Positions 43,319 through 53,527 of a DNA stretch of 62,687 nt are shown piece after piece; position 1 is the first letter of the stretch, and each line of letters opens with the position of its first letter. A model generated the notes under the pieces. The model did not search any database and had not been told where the DNA came from. It saw nothing but the letters and a program-made list of their open reading frames with translations. A program made the position numbers and the translations under genes. This DNA comes from Thalassobacterium sedimentorum (lineage in GTDB: Bacteria > Verrucomicrobiota > Verrucomicrobiia > Opitutales > Coraliomargaritaceae). The stretch is taken from positions 1-62,687 of the forward strand of contig NZ_JARXIC010000025.1 of assembly GCF_031127905.1 (NCBI RefSeq), given 5' to 3'.

Positions 43319-44134
43319 TCAGCCATTACTTCCACTCCCCAGTCCTGCAGCCTTTCTTCCAGTATAAACTGATATGGGATAGGTGAAATGGATTTCCCCA
43401 TCGACCAATCGCGTTTTAATCCCGAGACGATTCACAGTCAGATCCTCCCGAAAGATGCTCCTCAACTTCTCTTCATCTCCGGGATTCGGAAAAGAAGCAG
43501 CCAACTGACTTTCCAACTCCAGATTCACCTCGTAGCCTGACCTGTGAATCTCAACCAGTCCCGAGGAGGTAATCATCGAATCAAATTCTTCGACGGAAAG
43601 CGCCTGTGTATGAGAGGGATCCCGTAATCGTTCCATCTCATTATAGGCGTCCACAAAGTGCGCAGGAAGGACAGGATCGGCAATCAAAACCCATCCATTG
43701 GGCCTGCACACACGGATCATCTCCGACAAAACCGATTGAGGCCGCGTGAAATGGTGAAATGTATAGCGAGAAATAACGACGGAAAATCTGTCATTTTCAA
43801 AGGGTAACTCAGTCGCCGATCCGATCCGCCAATCCATATTAGAAAGCGCTTCCGACGCCTGACGACGACGTGCTTCCTCAATCATTTTTTCCGTCAAGTC
43901 GATCCCTGTTACGTTCTTTGCGAATCGAGCGAACTCACAGGCCACTAGGCCAGGGCCACAGGCAACATCCAGAACCGTGTCGTCAGAGCCCACCTTCGAC
44001 AGGTTAATCAGGAGATCCACCGAATCAAGATGCCCTTTCAACTGAGTGAAAGGAATTGCCTGCTGAGTGAACTGCTCACGGATACGTTTATTATGCTCTG
44101 CTTCTGAAGTCGTCATGGGAGCATTGTAATTCAT
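43319..44134 (-). CDS. SAM-dependent methyltransferase (UbiE-like class I)
   Basis: 271 aa. Motif I VLDVACGPGLVACEFA, motif II-like VTGIDLTEKMIEEA, and SRYTFHHFTRPQSVLSEM are typical of small-molecule class I methyltransferases. A substrate is not evident. It starts 4 bp after the AraC-family gene and is surely co-transcribed with it, so it may be that regulator's target. It is convergent with folA. Confidence 0.85.
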   Translation of the reverse strand: MNYNAPMTTSEAEHNKRIREQFTQQAIPFTQLKGHLDSVDLLINLSKVGSDDTVLDVACGPGLVACEFARFAKNVTGIDLTEKMIEEARRRQASEALSNMDWRIGSATELPFENDRFSVVISRYTFHHFTRPQSVLSEMIRVCRPNGWVLIADPVLPAHFVDAYNEMERLRDPSHTQALSVEEFDSMITSSGLVEIHRSGYEVNLELESQLAASFPNPGDEEKLRSIFREDLTVNRLGIKTRLVDGEIHFTYPISVYTGRKAAGLGSGSNG

Positions 44135-44138
44135 CCCC

Positions 44139-44927
44139 TCACAAATTTCTTGTATTAGACTGATCGAGATTTTTACACCTCTGTTTACGGTATTCCGCTG
44201 GAGTCAGCTGAAAAATACTCTTGAATGCCTTGGTTAATTGGCTCTGATCGTAAAAACCTGCTTCAGACGCCGACTCTGCAACCAGTAGTCCTCTTTTCAG
44301 CAGCTGCCTTGCCTTCTCGGTGCGCACATCGAGACCATAGCCTTGAATGGTCGTGCCGTAACATCTCTTAAACAAGCGATTGCAATGCTCCTTCGAAAAC
44401 GGCATGTGCTCTTCGATGTATTGAAAGCAACTTCCCATGTCGGCACCACTCTCGATCATCTCTTTGATCTTCGTCGGTACCCAGTGAAATGAAGCCCAGC
44501 TTTTCGCTTCGCATCCGCTGCTAAAGTACACATCTCTTTTCTTTAAAAACAGCAAAATAGAGCGAACGAGCATCGTGTGCTTCCTCTCATCAGCATCATC
44601 AAAATCACGCATAGCTTTGACAAACTGATGCTGCCAACCTCGGTCGCTGGCTAGAATTCCTGTCGTCGCCCTGCTCCCGGAGGAAAGCATAATCGTACAA
44701 GCAAGTGAGAGAGTATGCACTCCAGAAAAATCATCAGACGTTGAAAGCACTCGATGAGTTACCCCGCTGGGAATGAGACAGAGCATACCTTTCTCCAGCG
44801 TCACGCGCTGATCTGCGATACTCATCTCAATCGTGCCGCCTTCAACCGTTGCGAGCACTGAATAGTCATGGCTGTGAGCTCGCTCACAGCCAATTCTCTC
44901 AGCGGAAAATCGAACGTCTAATATCAT
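44139..44927 (-). CDS. AraC-family transcriptional regulator
   Basis: 262 aa. An N-terminal cupin-like effector domain (GCERAHSHDYSVLATVEGGT, with the GMLCLIPSGVTHRV strand pair) precedes the C-terminal double HTH (residues 170-250), which ends in the family signature FYDQSQLTKAFKSIFQLTPAEYRK. It is followed after 4 bp by a methyltransferase gene. The inducer is unknown. Confidence 0.92.
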   Translation of the reverse strand: MILDVRFSAERIGCERAHSHDYSVLATVEGGTIEMSIADQRVTLEKGMLCLIPSGVTHRVLSTSDDFSGVHTLSLACTIMLSSGSRATTGILASDRGWQHQFVKAMRDFDDADERKHTMLVRSILLFLKKRDVYFSSGCEAKSWASFHWVPTKIKEMIESGADMGSCFQYIEEHMPFSKEHCNRLFKRCYGTTIQGYGLDVRTEKARQLLKRGLLVAESASEAGFYDQSQLTKAFKSIFQLTPAEYRKQRCKNLDQSNTRNL

Positions 44928-44953
44928 TGTTCTGAGAGAGAAATGGAACGACG

Positions 44954-46612
44954 CTAGCCGAGCAACTCTTCGGCGTGCGCTCTGGCGGAGGCGGATTTGC
45001 GGTCGCCGAGCATGCGAGCGAGCTCTTCCAAGCGAGCCTCGCGACTGTCACCGAGTGGAGCGATGGTGACGGCGGTCGAATTTTCATCTTGGGACTTGGT
45101 GACTACGTAGTGGTTATGTGCCAGTGAGGCGACTTGCGGCAAGTGGGTGACGCAGAGCACTTGGTGTTTCTTCGCAAGACGGGCGAGCTCGGCGCCGACA
45201 GCGCGGCCGACTTCGCCGCCGACGTTGGCATCGACTTCGTCGAAGACGAGCAGCGGCGTGGCATCGGCCTCGGCCAGCACGGTTTTGAGCGCGAGCATGA
45301 CCCGAGCGGTCTCGCCGCTGGAGGCGATTTTATTGAGCGGCTGTAGGTCCTGCCCAGCGTTGGGGGCAAAGAGGAATTGGCAATGACTGTCGCCGTGTTC
45401 GTGCAACTTAGTGTCAGCGATCAATTTGATCTCTAGCCGTGCTTTTTTAAAGCCGAGGGCTTGCAATAAGTCGGCCGCTTTTTGGGCGAGGGCCTTGGCG
45501 GCTTGCTTGCGTCCAGTGGTGAGCTTGGCGGCTTGCTTGCGCAGCTCGGCTTCAAGTGCGGCGGCAGCTTTGCGTTTTTGGGTCAGCACGCCATCGAGGT
45601 CTCCCTGGATGGCTATTTTTTGTGCGAGCTCCTCACGCTTGGAGAGCACGGCTTCGACGCTGCCGCCGTATTTTCGACGCAGTTCTTGCCAGAGGCTCAT
45701 GCGCTCAGTGGCCGCCTCGATCGCCTCTTGATCAAAGTCGAAATCTCCAGCCAACTGGCCGACCTCTTCACCGAGATCCTGGAGTTCGAGTTGTAGGCTG
45801 CGCGCGCGCTCAAGTAACGACTGTGAGCCGTCGTCCAACTCGACCAACTCTTCGAGTCGCAAAAGCACCGCGCCCAGCTGATCGTTGATACTTTGCTCCC
45901 CGATCAGTCCTTCAGAACAAGCGGAAGCGAGGCCGACCAGTTCCTGAGCACTGGACATGCGGGTGTAGTCACGCTCGAGTTCCTCGATAGACTCTTCGCT
46001 GACATCGACGGCATCGATTTTTTTAATTTGTTGGCGTACAAACTCCAGCTCATCGGCATCGAGACGGTCCCCTGTTTCGAGGGCTTCGATCTCACGCAGG
46101 GCACTACGCCAGTTGGCATATTCTTCGGCAAAGGTGATGAGTGCCTTGATATTGCCCGCGTAAGTATCGAGCATTTCGAGTTGGCGCTTTTCTTGGAAGA
46201 GTTTTTGCGGCTCCCCGGGGCCGTGGAAGTCGATCCACGATTCGCCGAGCACTTGCAGCTGCGCCAAGGTAGCCATGCTGCCATTGACTTGAATGCGCGG
46301 AATCTTTTTGCGATGTACGCTACGCTGCAAAAGCAATACACCGTCCTCACAGGCGGGCAAGCCGACACTCTCAAGCAAGCCATCAATCACCTCGACATCA
46401 GCGAAATAAAGCGCCGCTTCGACTTCGAGCAAGTCTTGGCCTTGGCGAATCATGCCCTTATCGGTGCGCGCGCCGGAAAGCAGGCCCAAGGCTCCCAGGA
46501 GCACACTTTTACCTGCGCCGGTCTCGCCAGTAACAGACGTAAAGCCAGACTCAAACTCAAGGGTAACTTCTTCGAGTAGCGCGAGATTCTTGATGCGAAT
46601 ATGTTGAAGCAT
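44954..46612 (-). CDS. recN: DNA repair protein RecN
   Basis: 552 aa SMC-like ATPase. Walker A TGETGAGKSVLLGAL at residues 29-43, a long coiled coil, and the C-terminal half with the signature SSGETARVMLAL and Walker B LLVFDEVDANVGG. It helps double-strand break repair by recombination. It starts 12 bp downstream of the Yip1-like gene stop, so the two may share a promoter. Confidence 0.96.
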   Translation of the reverse strand: MLQHIRIKNLALLEEVTLEFESGFTSVTGETGAGKSVLLGALGLLSGARTDKGMIRQGQDLLEVEAALYFADVEVIDGLLESVGLPACEDGVLLLQRSVHRKKIPRIQVNGSMATLAQLQVLGESWIDFHGPGEPQKLFQEKRQLEMLDTYAGNIKALITFAEEYANWRSALREIEALETGDRLDADELEFVRQQIKKIDAVDVSEESIEELERDYTRMSSAQELVGLASACSEGLIGEQSINDQLGAVLLRLEELVELDDGSQSLLERARSLQLELQDLGEEVGQLAGDFDFDQEAIEAATERMSLWQELRRKYGGSVEAVLSKREELAQKIAIQGDLDGVLTQKRKAAAALEAELRKQAAKLTTGRKQAAKALAQKAADLLQALGFKKARLEIKLIADTKLHEHGDSHCQFLFAPNAGQDLQPLNKIASSGETARVMLALKTVLAEADATPLLVFDEVDANVGGEVGRAVGAELARLAKKHQVLCVTHLPQVASLAHNHYVVTKSQDENSTAVTIAPLGDSREARLEELARMLGDRKSASARAHAEELLG

Positions 46613-46624
46613 TGGTGACGGTTC

Positions 46625-47182
46625 CTAGAGAGCTGAAGCGACAAGTTGAATAAATAGTGTCAGCGGAAAGAGACTGACCAGAAAAGTGACAATGAGACAG
46701 AGAAAAGTTTTCAACACAGACAAGCGTAATGCAGCAGCCAGTGAAAGTAGTAGAATTACATAGCCATACAAAAACCCCAGAAAGAAGAGCCAGTAATAAT
46801 TGGCTAGAGCTGCGGCATCCTGCTGACTGCCTAACACGAAGATGAGAGCGGTAAACAATAAGAGCCAGGGCAAGAGTCCAAGCCCGATCGCGACCCGCAC
46901 TTCACGCTGCTCGGCCTGCCCACCGAACCAGCGACCGAAATTGCGCAAGAGCCAGGCAAACAGATAGAGCCCCAGTAGACCGGCCAACGCGCCGATCACG
47001 TAATAAGTAATGCCCGCGTCCGGATTGGTCAGGTAAAAACGGTCCGCTTGCACTAAACCAAAGAGCATCGCCAGCACTAGAGCGAGTCGGTGGCCCGCGC
47101 CTGATTTAATTAGGCCTTGCATCGTTTGCCCCGGCTTATACCAGAACGTAAGCACATAGAATGGATTGGTTTGTTCAGTCAT
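46625..47182 (-). CDS. Yip1-domain membrane protein
   Basis: 185 aa with five hydrophobic segments, beginning with a soluble lead FYVLTFWYKPGQTMQGLI that matches the start of bacterial Yip1-domain proteins. The function of the bacterial family is not established. It lies directly upstream of recN and is divergent from the ABC-F gene, whose annotated start lies 64 bp away. Confidence 0.8.
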   Translation of the reverse strand: MTEQTNPFYVLTFWYKPGQTMQGLIKSGAGHRLALVLAMLFGLVQADRFYLTNPDAGITYYVIGALAGLLGLYLFAWLLRNFGRWFGGQAEQREVRVAIGLGLLPWLLLFTALIFVLGSQQDAAALANYYWLFFLGFLYGYVILLLSLAAALRLSVLKTFLCLIVTFLVSLFPLTLFIQLVASAL

Positions 47183-47246
47183 GAGTCTGCCAGCAAGGAA
47201 GACCGAAGAAACGAATCAGGCAAGTCTGTGTATGCACTATCGACAT

Positions 47247-49175
47247 ATGCTTACCGTTTCACAGATCAGCAAAGGCTTCGGCCAGAAAACACTCTTCACC
47301 GACATCTCTCTTCGCCTACTACGCGGCGAACGGATCGGCCTAGTCGGCCCCAATGGGGCCGGTAAAACCACTCTATTTTCCATTATTATGGGCGAACTGG
47401 AAGCGGACAGCGGCGAGATCGAGCTGGAACGCGACACCCGGATCGGCTTTCTCCCCCAGGAAAGTGCGCCCGCAGGCGACGAGACGGTGGCCGAACTGGC
47501 CACCTCGATCAGTCCGGAAATGACCCAGATCTATAAGACCCTGCGCGAAGTGTCCGATCCCGATGCGCCGGAACGCCTCGCTGCGATCGAACGTTTTATT
47601 GAGCTGGACGGCTACAACCTGGAGGCCAAGGCCAAACGCATACTTGCGGGCCTGGCCTTCCGCCATGAGGACTACGACATGCCCGCCAGGACCTTGAGTG
47701 GCGGCTGGATCATGCGCGCCCACCTGGCTCGCCTGCTAGTGATGGAGCCGGACCTGCTGATGCTGGACGAGCCGACTAATCACCTGGACCTCGAAACTCT
47801 GAGCTGGTTTCAGAACCAGCTCAAGCGCTACTCGGGCGCGATTCTAACCATTTCGCACGACCGCGAATTTCTGAATGCAATCTGCGATGGCATCGTGGAG
47901 ATCGCCCACAGCAAATTACATCGCTATGTCGGCAACTACGAAAAGTATCTGAAAGAAAAAGCCGAGCGCGAAGCTCAGCACCTGGCCGCCTATAATAACC
48001 AGCAACGAGAAATCGCACATTTGGAAGACTTTGTGCGCCGCTTTCGCGCCAAGGCCAGTAAGGCCAGCCAAGCGCAGGCACGGATGAAACAACTGGAAAA
48101 GATGGAACGCATCGCACCGCCCGAAAGTGCCGCCGACACCATCCATTTTAAATTCCCACAACCACAGCGCAGCGGCCAACGCATCGCGCAACTCGATCAG
48201 GTCAAGCAAGCCTACGGTGAGCATGTCGTCTACGAAGATCTCAGCTTGGAAATCGAAAAAGGCCAGCGCACCGTACTGGTCGGCCCCAATGGCGCAGGAA
48301 AATCCACCCTGCTGAAGATCCTCGCGGAACTGGTCCCGATCCAAGCCGGCTCCCGTGAACTCGGACACCATGTAACAGTGGGCTACTTTTCGCAGCAACG
48401 AGTGGAAGTGCTCGACATGGAGCGCAGCGTGTTGGACGAGGCCATGGACCGCACCTCCGGCACCAGTGAGCAGAACGTGCGCAGCATTCTGGGGGCCTTT
48501 CTGTTTCGCGGCGACGACGTCTTTAAGAAGGTCAAAGTACTCAGCGGTGGTGAGAAAAGTCGCTTAGCCTTAGTAAAATTACTACTCGCCCCACCAAACT
48601 TCCTACTACTTGACGAGCCGACCACTCACTTGGACATGCCAAGTATCGATGCGCTGATCGGCGCACTCAAAGACTATTCGGGCACGCTACTCTTCGTCAG
48701 TCACGACGTACACTTTATCCGCGCCATCGCCGAGACCACCATTCAAATACAAGCCGGACAGGTCACTCACTATGCGGGCAACTACGACTACTACCTACGT
48801 AAGTCCGGAGCCGAATCAGAACAGAGCGGACTCATCGCAGGCCTAAAGAATGCACGCCCGGACGGCACGCCAATCAGCGAAGGTAACCACTTGACTATCA
48901 GCGCAAAAGAGCGCCGCCGCATGGCGGCCGAAGAACGCAAAGCAGCGGGTAAAGCACGTAAAAAAGTGGAAGCGCGCGTCGCCAAAGTAGAGGCCGAGAT
49001 CATGAAACTCGAGGTCGAGCAAACCGAAGTCTCACGCCAACTGGAAGATCCCAAAGTGTATGCTGACCCCTCCACGGCGAAAGAATTGAACATCAAGGCA
49101 GCACGAATCGCTAAGTATTTAGAAGAAAAAAACTACGAATGGGAGCTCGCAGCCGAAGAGCTAAATCAGCTTTAA
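47247..49175 (+). CDS. ABC-F family ATPase
   Basis: 642 aa from the ATG at 47247 (MLTVSQISKGFG); longer in-frame starts would overlap the divergent gene and add unconserved sequence. Two ABC domains: Walker A GPNGAGKTTLF and GPNGAGKSTLL, signatures LSGGWIMRAHLARLL and LSGGEKSRLALVKLL, linked by the P-site linker helix region with LKEKAEREAQHLAAYNNQQ. A C-terminal coiled coil (KARKKVEARVAKVEAEIMKL) follows, as in Uup/YheS. These soluble proteins act on ribosomes, not membranes. Confidence 0.94.
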   Translation: MLTVSQISKGFGQKTLFTDISLRLLRGERIGLVGPNGAGKTTLFSIIMGELEADSGEIELERDTRIGFLPQESAPAGDETVAELATSISPEMTQIYKTLREVSDPDAPERLAAIERFIELDGYNLEAKAKRILAGLAFRHEDYDMPARTLSGGWIMRAHLARLLVMEPDLLMLDEPTNHLDLETLSWFQNQLKRYSGAILTISHDREFLNAICDGIVEIAHSKLHRYVGNYEKYLKEKAEREAQHLAAYNNQQREIAHLEDFVRRFRAKASKASQAQARMKQLEKMERIAPPESAADTIHFKFPQPQRSGQRIAQLDQVKQAYGEHVVYEDLSLEIEKGQRTVLVGPNGAGKSTLLKILAELVPIQAGSRELGHHVTVGYFSQQRVEVLDMERSVLDEAMDRTSGTSEQNVRSILGAFLFRGDDVFKKVKVLSGGEKSRLALVKLLLAPPNFLLLDEPTTHLDMPSIDALIGALKDYSGTLLFVSHDVHFIRAIAETTIQIQAGQVTHYAGNYDYYLRKSGAESEQSGLIAGLKNARPDGTPISEGNHLTISAKERRRMAAEERKAAGKARKKVEARVAKVEAEIMKLEVEQTEVSRQLEDPKVYADPSTAKELNIKAARIAKYLEEKNYEWELAAEELNQL

Positions 49176-49275
49176 TCCGCTCGACAACTGCGCGATTACG
49201 TATTTTCGCTTTACAAGCTACGTTGAAAAGCGAACCTTATACCCTTTCGACCATTTATCCCCCCGTCCACTTGTG

Positions 49276-52200
49276 ATGCTGTTTCGATTTACTTTTAAAG
49301 GTTTAACTTCCGCCGCACTGATTTTCAGCTCGGTTCATTTTGCGAGTGCACAAGCAAATAATGCCAGCCAAGATGCCAGCCAGCTCGGCTTTACGGGTCT
49401 ACAGACTCAGGCGAACTCACTCGTCGAAGACGGCAAGCTGATTGAAGCAATGCCGCTGCTGAAGGAATTAGTCAAACGGGTCGAGGCCGCAAATGACACG
49501 AACTCAGATATCCAACTCGATTTCCCACTGTTCTTAATCGGCACCGGACATATCCAACAATACGTCAATTCAGGGAAGAACAACGAACTACTCGAGGCAC
49601 TCAAGTGGTATGATAAACTGGAAAAAGAATTTCCGGATTCGCCCAAGATGAAGGATATGCTGCTAAAGCGTATTGATGTCTACCGCGTGCTTAACCGCAA
49701 CGACGATGCCATTGCACTGATGCAGCGGATTTTATCCGGCGCGTATAGTAATGTCCGGCTGAGCTACGCAGAGCAAACCAAGCTCCTCAAGGACCTCACT
49801 CAGGTTTATTACAGCACCGGGCAACTCGCAGCGGGACTCCCCTATTTTGGACAGTTACTGGATGTGGCACGCTCCGCAGAAGACCAGGCCTTGGCTGCAG
49901 CAGCAAGTTTCGAAGCACTCATCGAAGCGAAACGCTTGGATGGAGCGCTACGCTTGTTGCCGACGCTCGCGAGGGAGTCGGCAGTACGTTACCGCCCCCG
50001 CCTGAATGTCGCTCTGCTCAAAGCGAGTGACACTCTAGTCGATGCAGGACGTATGAATGATGCCGCATTGACGCTCAATTTGATCAAAACCACCGATATC
50101 ATGATCGAGTGGCATGAGGCACAAATCGAAACAAAGACAGCACGCATGGAGCAGCGCATCGCGTTCGGCAACAGTCAGGAAGAAGTTGAACGCCTGCAAC
50201 AAGAGCTCAAAACCTTAAAAGGTAATTTAGCGCATCTACGAAACCTGCCCACATTGCGCAACGAGCTACTGGTGCGCCGCGCCCGCAATTACACAAATAC
50301 TGCACGCCGTTACGAAGCCTTTTGGATGTTCAACGATCTAATGGTTGAAAACCCGAAGGACCCAGAATCTGAATTTTACCATTATGCGACTTTCTCCAAT
50401 GCACTGCAAATCGGCAAGAGGGAAACCGCAATCACCGTGGGCAAGCGTTATCGCAGCCTATTTCCAGATGGAGATTATTATTCTGATGTCACTGGTGCCC
50501 TCGCCAACGAGTTGAAGGAATCGGGACAAGTTGAAGAATTTATGGCCCTGGCCACCCATTTCTTAGGCAGCCGCCCACAGGATCCTATCGGATCCAGCCT
50601 ATTCGCGCAATGGGCGAGCTATCTGATTGAACAACAACGTTACGCTGAACTAATCAATCAGGCCGCAGAATGGTATAACGCCCACCAAAACACTATCTAC
50701 GAAGATGGCATCTTCTATTGGGGCGGCTTAGCCGAGTTACAATTAAGCCAATTCGAAGATTCAGTCGGCAGTTTCACACGTTTGGTCGAGCAGTATCCAA
50801 ACAGTGTGTATGCTGAAGACGGCCTATTGCGCAAAGGCGCCGCGCTCTTTTATGCACAACGCTTTGAAGAAGCCCGCGATACACTATACGGATATGTGGA
50901 CCAGTATCCTAAGGGACAGGCCTTGGATCAGGCTTACTTTTTCCTAGGTGAGGTCGAATATCTGGCAGGTAAATTTGAGCTTGCGCTCGAACATTTCTAT
51001 AAAGCGAACGAAATCACAGGGCTGCAGGACGTTCACAACGGTGCAAGCTTCCGCATCGGTAGCGTTCTGGAAGAACTTGGACGCTACGAGGAAATGGCTC
51101 AACACTTCATCCACTACATCAATCAGTATGGAGAAAAAGGAGACCTAACCCGCGCGGTGCTTCAACTGGGTCTCGCCTACGAATATTTAATGCGTCCAGT
51201 TGAAATGCTCGCTCTTTATCGAGAAAATATCGAGAAATTCGCACAAGATATCAATAATGTAGGTGTCGATGCACTCATTGAAGGCTATGCGGAAAAATAC
51301 AGCCAAAATTTAGCAACACTCACTGCCACAGTAGCCTTCTTTGATCGTCTGGAGGATGACCTCGAATTCCGCGAAAAAATTGTTAGTGATCGCGGTTTCC
51401 TATTCGAACACTTCTACGTTAATTCTGACCTGGATCAAACACTCTACAATAAGTTGCGCCAACACGCAGCCTTCACACCCGAGCTAATCAAGGACCTCAC
51501 CCCCATAGAATCACTCATCACCCCCTATCGCACACAACTGGAGAGCTATCCAAGCGAGTCCCCCGAAAGCTACTTCAAAGCCCAGCTCACCAGAGCCCGG
51601 GCACAGAACGACTTTTTCCGGGAAATTCGGATGTTGATGGGACTGTATCGCTTAGGTGTTGAAATGGCTCCCAGTCGGAGCTACGACAGTGCACTCATTG
51701 AAACGCTCACACCACGTGCGATTCTCTATGTCGCAGATTACGAACGCGACAAACGTCTGGAATTTGCGGAACAGGCTTGGAATCAACTGCTAATCAACTA
51801 TCCAACCGACGCCACAACAATAGTCGCTTTTATGCGCCTAGCAGATGTAACCGCGGAAAAAGGCGACACCTTAGGCGCCCTCAACTATCTTGAACAAATC
51901 GTCACTCAGTTCCCAGGATCGCCTAAGGTCCCCGCAGTTATGCTGCGCCAAGGTGAACTACTCAGCGAATTAAACCGCGGCAATGAGGCCCGTGAGAAAT
52001 ATCAATACATCCTGCGCGTACCTGAATGGCGCGGCGTACTCCACGCACAGGCATTGCAGCAAATCGGAGAGTCCTATATGGCTGAACAAGCCTACGCGGA
52101 AGCACACGGTTTCTTCGAACGCACCTTCCTAGGCTATCCTCACCTCGCTGAATGGAGTGCACGCGCCTACTTATCCGACGCCAAAGCACTCTTGGCCATG

Positions 52201-52317
52201 GGAGAAAAACAAGATGCCATCCGCACCTTACAGGAAGCAATTGATGAGCTGTCAAGCAATGCCCCCGAAGACATCCTACAAGCAATCAAAGCCAAATTGA
52301 AGGAGCTTCAACTATGA
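49276..52317 (+). CDS. Large exported TPR-repeat protein
   Basis: 1013 aa from the ATG at 49276; a GTG just before it gives one more residue. A signal peptide (ending FASAQA, about residue 27) is followed by repeated TPR helices along nearly the whole length, for example YPNSVYAEDGLLRKGAALFY and YPKGQALDQAYFFLGEVEYL. These resemble the outer-membrane/periplasmic TPR proteins found beside ExbB/ExbD sets. It opens a six-gene cluster and its stop overlaps the next start (ATGA), indicating coupled translation. Likely scaffold for the envelope complex. Confidence 0.88.
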   Translation: MLFRFTFKGLTSAALIFSSVHFASAQANNASQDASQLGFTGLQTQANSLVEDGKLIEAMPLLKELVKRVEAANDTNSDIQLDFPLFLIGTGHIQQYVNSGKNNELLEALKWYDKLEKEFPDSPKMKDMLLKRIDVYRVLNRNDDAIALMQRILSGAYSNVRLSYAEQTKLLKDLTQVYYSTGQLAAGLPYFGQLLDVARSAEDQALAAAASFEALIEAKRLDGALRLLPTLARESAVRYRPRLNVALLKASDTLVDAGRMNDAALTLNLIKTTDIMIEWHEAQIETKTARMEQRIAFGNSQEEVERLQQELKTLKGNLAHLRNLPTLRNELLVRRARNYTNTARRYEAFWMFNDLMVENPKDPESEFYHYATFSNALQIGKRETAITVGKRYRSLFPDGDYYSDVTGALANELKESGQVEEFMALATHFLGSRPQDPIGSSLFAQWASYLIEQQRYAELINQAAEWYNAHQNTIYEDGIFYWGGLAELQLSQFEDSVGSFTRLVEQYPNSVYAEDGLLRKGAALFYAQRFEEARDTLYGYVDQYPKGQALDQAYFFLGEVEYLAGKFELALEHFYKANEITGLQDVHNGASFRIGSVLEELGRYEEMAQHFIHYINQYGEKGDLTRAVLQLGLAYEYLMRPVEMLALYRENIEKFAQDINNVGVDALIEGYAEKYSQNLATLTATVAFFDRLEDDLEFREKIVSDRGFLFEHFYVNSDLDQTLYNKLRQHAAFTPELIKDLTPIESLITPYRTQLESYPSESPESYFKAQLTRARAQNDFFREIRMLMGLYRLGVEMAPSRSYDSALIETLTPRAILYVADYERDKRLEFAEQAWNQLLINYPTDATTIVAFMRLADVTAEKGDTLGALNYLEQIVTQFPGSPKVPAVMLRQGELLSELNRGNEAREKYQYILRVPEWRGVLHAQALQQIGESYMAEQAYAEAHGFFERTFLGYPHLAEWSARAYLSDAKALLAMGEKQDAIRTLQEAIDELSSNAPEDILQAIKAKLKELQL

Positions 52318-53465
52318 TTTTTGCCCCAGTTAAAAACCGACGCACAATGATGAAGCGCATGTCCACCTTTTTGCTTTCCGCTATACTGCTCACTACAGCT
52401 ATAGCCCACAGTACGGCGACCGCTCAAGAGGTAAACCCCTATTGGATTGAATATGGCAACGAGCCGGTGCTAATGCAGCAAAACAATAATGGAGTCAGGC
52501 AGACACTTAAATTTGTCGCATACAAAGATAACATGCTAGTCGCTGAACTAGATGGCGGTGTCGGTGAGATCTCGCTGCCAGTTAGCGAATCGATGGTGCA
52601 GAGTCTACGATTGGACAATTCTTTCATGCCTGAGATTAACCGCATGATTAATAATGGCAACTACACCGGCGCGCTCACACTGCTGCGTCCCAAAGCCTAT
52701 CCTTTGATCAAATTTCACACGGTCCCTGAGAGTTTAACTCAATTACACGTCCCAATCCGCACCTTGATCGACACCTTGATTAAAGAAAACGAATTGAATG
52801 AAGCCCATGACATCGTAAATCGCATACAACTGAATCAAGTCAGCTTAAAATATAGCGAGAGTGCGATTGCACTGATGAACGCCTATCTAGCTCAAGAAAA
52901 TTTTGATGCTGCTGCACAGATCACCAAGATCTTACCCGTCGATGGTCAATACTCAGCGAACATTCGCCCAATCGTGGACGCGGCCGATGCTCTAAGAGCG
53001 GCGGGAAAATATAAAGACGTCATTCCACTTTATCAACAAATTGAAAGTGTCGTTCCCGAGGATGTCAAAAAGAACGTAAAAATGTGGTTGGCCTACAGTC
53101 TGGTTCTCGACAACCGCGTGGAGGAAGCCACGCCCATGATCGACTCCCTGGAAGAACCCGAGCCTAACGAACGCCTATTTTCACTCTACAAACTCCTGCA
53201 AGGCTCGCGTGAACATCGCAACGAAAACTATGGTAAAGCACTTGATTTACTCACGCGCGGCTTTGTGCGAGCACAAACCTCCTACGTTTGGGTACCGGAA
53301 ATGCTTTATCTAATCGGGGACTGCTATGCACGCTCCGAAGATTATATTGCGGCACGCAACGTCTGGACAGAAATTGTCACACTCTATCCCGAATCTCCAT
53401 GGACGCAACTTGCCGACACCGCCTTGGCAAAACTTCCCCAACCCGAACAAACTGAAGACGAATAA
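52314..53465 (+). CDS. Exported TPR-repeat protein, smaller partner
   Basis: 383 aa from the overlapping ATG at 52314; a later ATG pair at 52347-52352 would place the signal peptide (MKRMSTFLLSAILLTTAIAH) at the extreme N-terminus and may be the true start. The mature protein has an N-terminal beta region (NPYWIEYGNEPVLMQQNNNG) and TPR-like helices from about residue 120 (LYLIGDCYARSEDYIAARNV near the end). It is second in the envelope cluster. Confidence 0.85.
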   Translation: MIFAPVKNRRTMMKRMSTFLLSAILLTTAIAHSTATAQEVNPYWIEYGNEPVLMQQNNNGVRQTLKFVAYKDNMLVAELDGGVGEISLPVSESMVQSLRLDNSFMPEINRMINNGNYTGALTLLRPKAYPLIKFHTVPESLTQLHVPIRTLIDTLIKENELNEAHDIVNRIQLNQVSLKYSESAIALMNAYLAQENFDAAAQITKILPVDGQYSANIRPIVDAADALRAAGKYKDVIPLYQQIESVVPEDVKKNVKMWLAYSLVLDNRVEEATPMIDSLEEPEPNERLFSLYKLLQGSREHRNENYGKALDLLTRGFVRAQTSYVWVPEMLYLIGDCYARSEDYIAARNVWTEIVTLYPESPWTQLADTALAKLPQPEQTEDE

Positions 53466-53527
53466 GGCTACCTTGCTACGACATCCTATTTAAATACAAA
53501 CTACATATCTGACTTTAAATTATAATC

